DNA of 8,349 bases from NCBI GenBank assembly GCA_003162495.1, contig PMOF01000138.1, positions 1-8,349 of the forward strand, written 5' to 3'. Each line of letters opens with the position of its first letter. The stretch's first letter is position 1. The notes below the pieces were generated by a model that ran no database searches, had not been told where the DNA came from, and worked only from the letters and a program-made list of their open reading frames with translations. Of this stretch, positions 5,268 through 8,349 are shown piece by piece. Made by a program: the position numbers and the translations under genes. The DNA comes from Acidobacteriaceae bacterium (lineage in GTDB: Bacteria > Acidobacteriota > Terriglobia > Terriglobales > Acidobacteriaceae).

Positions 5268-7997
5268 CTACTTACGTTCCCGTGGCGCGAAGCCGAAGGT
5301 GACGGAGGCCGAGAAACTGCGTCCCGAAAGAAACGTGGGATTGTCGCTCCCGCTGATTGCGGTGGTTTGGTTGAATGGATCGACGTAGCTCGTTCCCGCG
5401 ATCGGGTTCGAGGTTGTGGCTCCGGCCAGGGTGAGAGCGTCGAGGTTGTGCTGGTTGAGCAGATTGTTGGCGCCTAACCGGATTTTGGTCTGATCGAAGA
5501 TGGAATGATTCCGGACCGTGTAGTTGACATAGGCGTTGGCGACACTGAAGGGGCTGACGATGGCCTGGTTGTGATACGCGCCGCCATCCACGCGCTGCTC
5601 GCCGACACGCTTGTTAAAGAAGCCCAGGTCCAGGCCCCTGCTCTGGTAGGTGATCCCCTGTGTCTCGGTATCGGCAGGGGTCTGCGCAACCCACAGCCCG
5701 GACGGAGCTTTTTCATAGAAGGGAGAAGCCGCGGTGCCGGCATTCAATTCTCCTGAATAATAGGCGTTGGCCGCAGATGCATTCAGATAAAGGTTGAGGC
5801 CGCGTGTGAGGATCGCGGTGGTTTCGAATTCGAGGCCCTGGGTGATTGAGCTCGGTTGCAGAAAGTTGACCGTTTCCGTTGTCGTAGGGTCGATCACGCT
5901 GGAATAACTGTTCTGGAAGCGGACGCGGTAGGCATCGGCATCCAGCGTGAACCGCTGCAGCTTGATCACCGTGCCGGCCTGGTAGGTGGTGGATCTCTGC
6001 TGCTTGAGCGGGGTCAGAAGGCCTGGAGTCGGAACGGCTGCAGAAGGGGTGTGGTTAAAGTCATAGACGGTGCTTGGCGGTACGATGCTGCCGGTTGCCA
6101 CCTGCGCGTAGACCGCCCAGTTGGGGTGGACGCGAAAGTTGAGGTCGAGCGAGGGCAGCCACGCGGTGAAGCTGCCTGTGTCCGTGGCAGTGGTGGGGCA
6201 GCCAGTGGTTTGTCCCAGGGGGCAGAGGTCGCCCACGGTCTTGCCGTTGTCGGCGTGATGGAGCACGTCCAAGGTGTAGTCGGCGAACTTGACGCCCGGT
6301 GTGACGTTGAGCTTTGGTGTCACGTGGAATTCATATTCGGCATATGGCTGATAGGAGTTGGTCCAGAACTGCTCGGCGAAGTTTGGCAGCGCTTGATCGG
6401 CCCAGTTGTTCAGCGGGTCGCTGGGATACTGATGCCGGTCGGTCCGCGCCCACTCATACCACAGGCCGGTGCGGAATATTCCCAGCTGCGATGTCTGGGA
6501 TAGAACCGAGGTTTCGCCGTACTTGCGGTAGCTGTTGTACTTGTCGACAGCGCAGGGAAGGGCACTTACACCTTTCTTGGTGACTTGGACGTTGCAGGGA
6601 GCGATGGCTATTCCGTTGTAGGTCTTGGAGCCGTTGATGGTTGCGGCTTCAGTGATTGGAGTGGCGTTGCTGAAGAGCTCAGCGTTGTCGTAATTGTAGG
6701 TGTAGGGCTTGATGTCCAGATACCATCCCTTGCCGAACTCGGTCTTGAGACCGACGTACTCGAAGTCCGTCGGCACATGATAGCTGTTGTATTGGTAATC
6801 GAGCCAGTTGTTGGGGTCGGCGTTGTTGGTCATCATGAAGTTGATGCCGGCGCCAACGAACGCGGAGTTCACGCCGGTGCACGTATAGGCGCTGGTGGTC
6901 GACGCGCCCAGGGTCTGGCAACGGGTTGGACTGAGGCCGTAAGTGTTGGCGTCGAGTTGAATGACGCCGCTGAAACCGGTCAGCACTGTCCTGGGCGAGA
7001 ACTGGTACTGGTAGAGGAGCGAGCCGCCGTTGCGCGTGTTGAAGTTGAAGGTCTGGTAGCCATCGGAAGTCATGCGATGTACGTCGACAAAGAGGTTCGA
7101 CTTCTTCGGGCTGCCGAACAATCCGAAGCTGCCGGAGTTGAACGCGCCGTCATAGAGCTTTGTGTTCCAGGTGCCGTAGGACGCTGTGCCTCGGACGTCC
7201 TGCTCGCTGAACAGTGGTTTGGAGAGCAGGTGGATGGAGCCGCCGAAGGGAGTGGGCCCAATGGTGGAGGCTGATCCTGGGCTGCGGTCGAAGTCCACTC
7301 CGCCGACCCATTGCGCTGGGAAGAATGCCCATGAGTGATGAGTGGGCGAGTTGGTGTCGTAGAAGGGGATGCCGTCGAAGTCGATGTCGAAGTCGCCGTC
7401 CGGGAATCCGCGGAAGTAGGTCTTGCTCTGGCCCAGCCCCACGCCGTCGCTGCTGATGGTGAAGGCTCCAGGAACGATCTGGACGATCTCGCCGTAGTCG
7501 GCGATGGGCGATGTGAAGTTCTCGATATAGGTGTCCGAGACCAGCGATTGAGCGGAGCGCTCCTCAACAAAGCCGCCGCTGGGCGCAGTTTGAGCTGCCA
7601 GGGAATCGACGCCGGCATTGACCGTGATCATTTCCGCGACCGGGTTGATGTTCAGGGTGAACGGCGCCTGCGCGGATTGCCCGGATACAAGGACAATGCC
7701 GGTTTTGGAGGCGACCGCGAATCCTACGGCAGTGGCTTCCACTGTATAGGTTCCTGCGGGCAGCGCGTCGACCGAATAGACTCCGTTGGCGTCGGTGCGA
7801 GTGGTTCTGATTGCGCCGGTTCCACTCTTCACGGTGACCGTGGCGTCGACGACGGCGTTGCCCTGCGCGTCAACGATTGCGCCTCCGAGTTTTGAAGTCG
7901 CTTCCTGCGCGGGCATCGCTGCTGCAAAGAGCAGCGCGAGGAGGAAAAGAGCGAATGCCGGCAGACGTTTGCGTGTACTCGCGATTGAGTATTTCAA
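5268..7997 (-). CDS. TonB-dependent outer-membrane receptor with carboxypeptidase-regulatory-like N-terminal domain
   Basis: A 909-residue outer-membrane transporter, powered by TonB-ExbB-ExbD, that imports a substrate not identifiable from sequence. I chose TTG at 7997 rather than the longer frame from 8009: GGAGG (8007-8003) lies 5 bases upstream, and the protein then begins MKYSIASTRKRL followed by a hydrophobic run, a normal Sec signal peptide (cleavage near residues 27-31). Residues about 36-117 are a carboxypeptidase-regulatory-like beta-sandwich (GGAIVDAQGNAVVDATV to the PFTLNINP strand). EMITVNA (122-128) is a plausible TonB box. The plug is about 146-260 (IVQIVPGAF, YFRGFPDGDFDIDFDGIPF, GGSIHLLSKP), and the rest is a beta-barrel rich in aromatic residues, ending with SASVTFGF and six extra residues. 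All six cysteines occur as three close pairs (360/373, 468/482, 592/600). The related architecture is very abundant in Acidobacteriota. Confidence 0.93.
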   Translation of the reverse strand: MKYSIASTRKRLPAFALFLLALLFAAAMPAQEATSKLGGAIVDAQGNAVVDATVTVKSGTGAIRTTRTDANGVYSVDALPAGTYTVEATAVGFAVASKTGIVLVSGQSAQAPFTLNINPVAEMITVNAGVDSLAAQTAPSGGFVEERSAQSLVSDTYIENFTSPIADYGEIVQIVPGAFTISSDGVGLGQSKTYFRGFPDGDFDIDFDGIPFYDTNSPTHHSWAFFPAQWVGGVDFDRSPGSASTIGPTPFGGSIHLLSKPLFSEQDVRGTASYGTWNTKLYDGAFNSGSFGLFGSPKKSNLFVDVHRMTSDGYQTFNFNTRNGGSLLYQYQFSPRTVLTGFSGVIQLDANTYGLSPTRCQTLGASTTSAYTCTGVNSAFVGAGINFMMTNNADPNNWLDYQYNSYHVPTDFEYVGLKTEFGKGWYLDIKPYTYNYDNAELFSNATPITEAATINGSKTYNGIAIAPCNVQVTKKGVSALPCAVDKYNSYRKYGETSVLSQTSQLGIFRTGLWYEWARTDRHQYPSDPLNNWADQALPNFAEQFWTNSYQPYAEYEFHVTPKLNVTPGVKFADYTLDVLHHADNGKTVGDLCPLGQTTGCPTTATDTGSFTAWLPSLDLNFRVHPNWAVYAQVATGSIVPPSTVYDFNHTPSAAVPTPGLLTPLKQQRSTTYQAGTVIKLQRFTLDADAYRVRFQNSYSSVIDPTTTETVNFLQPSSITQGLEFETTAILTRGLNLYLNASAANAYYSGELNAGTAASPFYEKAPSGLWVAQTPADTETQGITYQSRGLDLGFFNKRVGEQRVDGGAYHNQAIVSPFSVANAYVNYTVRNHSIFDQTKIRLGANNLLNQHNLDALTLAGATTSNPIAGTSYVDPFNQTTAISGSDNPTFLSGRSFSASVTFGFAPRERK

Positions 7998-8007
7998 GAC
8001 GACCTCC
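7995..8007 (-). promoter_or_regulatory. Ribosome-binding site and TTG start of the receptor
   Basis: On the minus strand GGAGG (8007-8003) is followed by TCGTC and then TTG (7997-7995). This is the best Shine-Dalgarno match near the gene and decides the start. The longest open frame would begin at the TTG covering 8009-8007, which overlaps the ribosome-binding site itself and is therefore unlikely. Confidence 0.7.
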
Positions 8008-8036
8008 AAATTTGTGGGAACGATGATTTTTCTGTG

Positions 8037-8061
8037 CTAGTGATCCGAACCCTAGCGATCC
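8037..8061. repeat. Two direct repeats CTAGyGATCC, 15-base period
   Basis: CTAGTGATCC (8037-8046) and CTAGCGATCC (8052-8061) match at 9 of 10 positions and are offset by 15 bases. They lie 40 bases upstream of the receptor start, in the probable leader or core-promoter region. They may be a protein-binding site or chance. No family is known to me for this motif. Confidence 0.5.
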
Positions 8062-8073
8062 AGTGTGACGGCA

Positions 8074-8105
8074 AGGTTACGGGGACATTGAATTCAGGTT
8101 ACGGG
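8074..8105. promoter_or_regulatory. Two exact direct repeats AGGTTACGGG, 22-base period; candidate operator
   Basis: AGGTTACGGG occurs at 8074-8083 and again, exactly, at 8096-8105. The offset of 22 bases is about two helical turns, which would place two bound proteins on the same DNA face. The site is 77 bases upstream of the receptor start, in the gap it shares with the divergent gene at 8234, so it could control either or both. The binding factor is unknown. The repeat is seen directly; the operator role is inferred. Confidence 0.5.
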
Positions 8106-8197
8106 CGTGGAAAACGCGGCGACTTTAATCAAAATCCGCCGAAGAGACCGGCGCAGCGCGCGTGGTGGCAGCTCCCAGCATTTCCGGCTGGTTGCTT

Positions 8198-8226
8198 TTG
8201 ATGGGTCTGGTGGGGCGGTGTAGGCT
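8198..8226 (+). promoter_or_regulatory. Possible promoter for a leaderless transcript
   Basis: TTGATG (8198-8203) and TAGGCT (8221-8226) resemble -35 and -10 boxes with a 17-base spacer. The expected transcription start then falls at about the ATG at 8234, which lacks a Shine-Dalgarno sequence. Matches to consensus are 4 of 6 and 3 of 6, so this is only suggestive. Confidence 0.3.
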
Positions 8227-8233
8227 GCTGGTT

Positions 8234-8349
8234 ATGACGGCGAAAATGAGCGGCTACGCGGCGGAATTGCGGCGCGAACTGGGGGTGCGAAACCGGCGCT
8301 GGGCGCTGGGCCGGGCGCATGTGGAGAGCTATGGAACGCCGCCGGTGAT
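8234..8349 (+). CDS. Unidentified protein, N-terminal fragment (runs off window)
   Basis: An open frame from ATG at 8234 to the window end gives 38 codons, beginning MTAKMSGYAAELRRELG and continuing with an Arg/Trp/Ala-rich stretch (RNRRWALGRAH) and a YGTPPV segment. There is no signal peptide or membrane segment, so a cytoplasmic protein is likely. I do not recognise the family with confidence. The segment with SYGTPPV after a charged helix recalls the start of some uncharacterised acidobacterial hypothetical proteins, but I cannot name one. The second Met (codon 5, base 8246) is an alternative start. It is transcribed divergently from the receptor gene. It could still be a chance frame, but its codon composition looks like a real gene and no competing frame is better. 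Confidence 0.55.
   Translation, partial: MTAKMSGYAAELRRELGVRNRRWALGRAHVESYGTPPV

Noticed and set aside
6585..7274. Long plus-strand open frame (229 codons) opposite the receptor gene, with similar ones at 5856-6503 and 7335-7895.
   Set aside because: The composition is dominated by Val, Gly and Glu as expected for the mirror of a high-GC gene. There are no motifs, and the minus-strand receptor is unambiguous across the same bases.
8129..8320. Minus-strand frame (63 codons) upstream of the receptor.
   Set aside because: His/Pro/Gln-rich composition, no motif and no ribosome-binding site. It overlaps the better divergent plus-strand frame.
1..8349. Search for CRISPR arrays, insertion sequences, tRNA genes, toxin-antitoxin pairs and defence genes.
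   Set aside because: No regularly spaced repeats, transposase motifs, tRNA-like cloverleaf or defence-family motifs were seen. The complete genes all belong to known families.

Overview
The window is a GC-rich stretch of a Gram-negative bacterial chromosome. The closest fit is an acidobacterium (Acidobacteriota, Terriglobia-like). This rests on gene style: a large TonB-dependent receptor with an N-terminal carboxypeptidase-regulatory-like domain, a Tat-exported aldo/keto reductase, and a GntR/LacI hybrid regulator. It is an inference, because there is no rRNA or marker gene here. I saw no tRNA, rRNA, CRISPR array, transposase or phage gene.

Layout. (1) Bases 1-726, plus strand: the C-terminal part of an EAL-domain c-di-GMP phosphodiesterase cut by the window edge, followed by a likely intrinsic terminator at about 751-778. 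(2) Bases 727-1113: an AT-richer intergenic stretch. (3) Bases 1114-3676, plus strand: a two-gene unit made of an AraR-like regulator (GntR DNA-binding head, LacI-type sugar/ligand-binding body) and, 7 bases later, nicotinate phosphoribosyltransferase (pncB), the entry enzyme of Preiss-Handler NAD salvage. (4) Bases 3768-7997, minus strand: three genes in one direction. In transcription order they are a TonB-dependent outer-membrane receptor, a small secreted c-type cytochrome and a Tat-signal aldo/keto reductase. They converge on pncB over a 91-base gap that holds a small hairpin. (5) Bases 7998-8233: a divergent regulatory region with two separate sets of short direct repeats. (6) Bases 8234-8349, plus strand: the first 38 codons of an unidentified gene that runs off the window.

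How the genes may work together. The regulator-pncB spacing suggests one transcript and possibly a ligand-sensing repressor of NAD salvage. All three products of the minus-strand cluster should sit outside the cytoplasm (outer membrane, periplasm, periplasm), so it reads as a possible uptake-plus-periplasmic-redox unit. Its substrate cannot be read from the sequence. Two start codons were moved from the longest reading frame on ribosome-binding-site evidence: the receptor (TTG at 7997) and the reductase (ATG at 4649).

Nothing here is a clear-cut new defence or mobile system. The most promising leads are the regulator-pncB pair, the operator-like repeats upstream of the receptor, and the receptor/cytochrome/reductase grouping.
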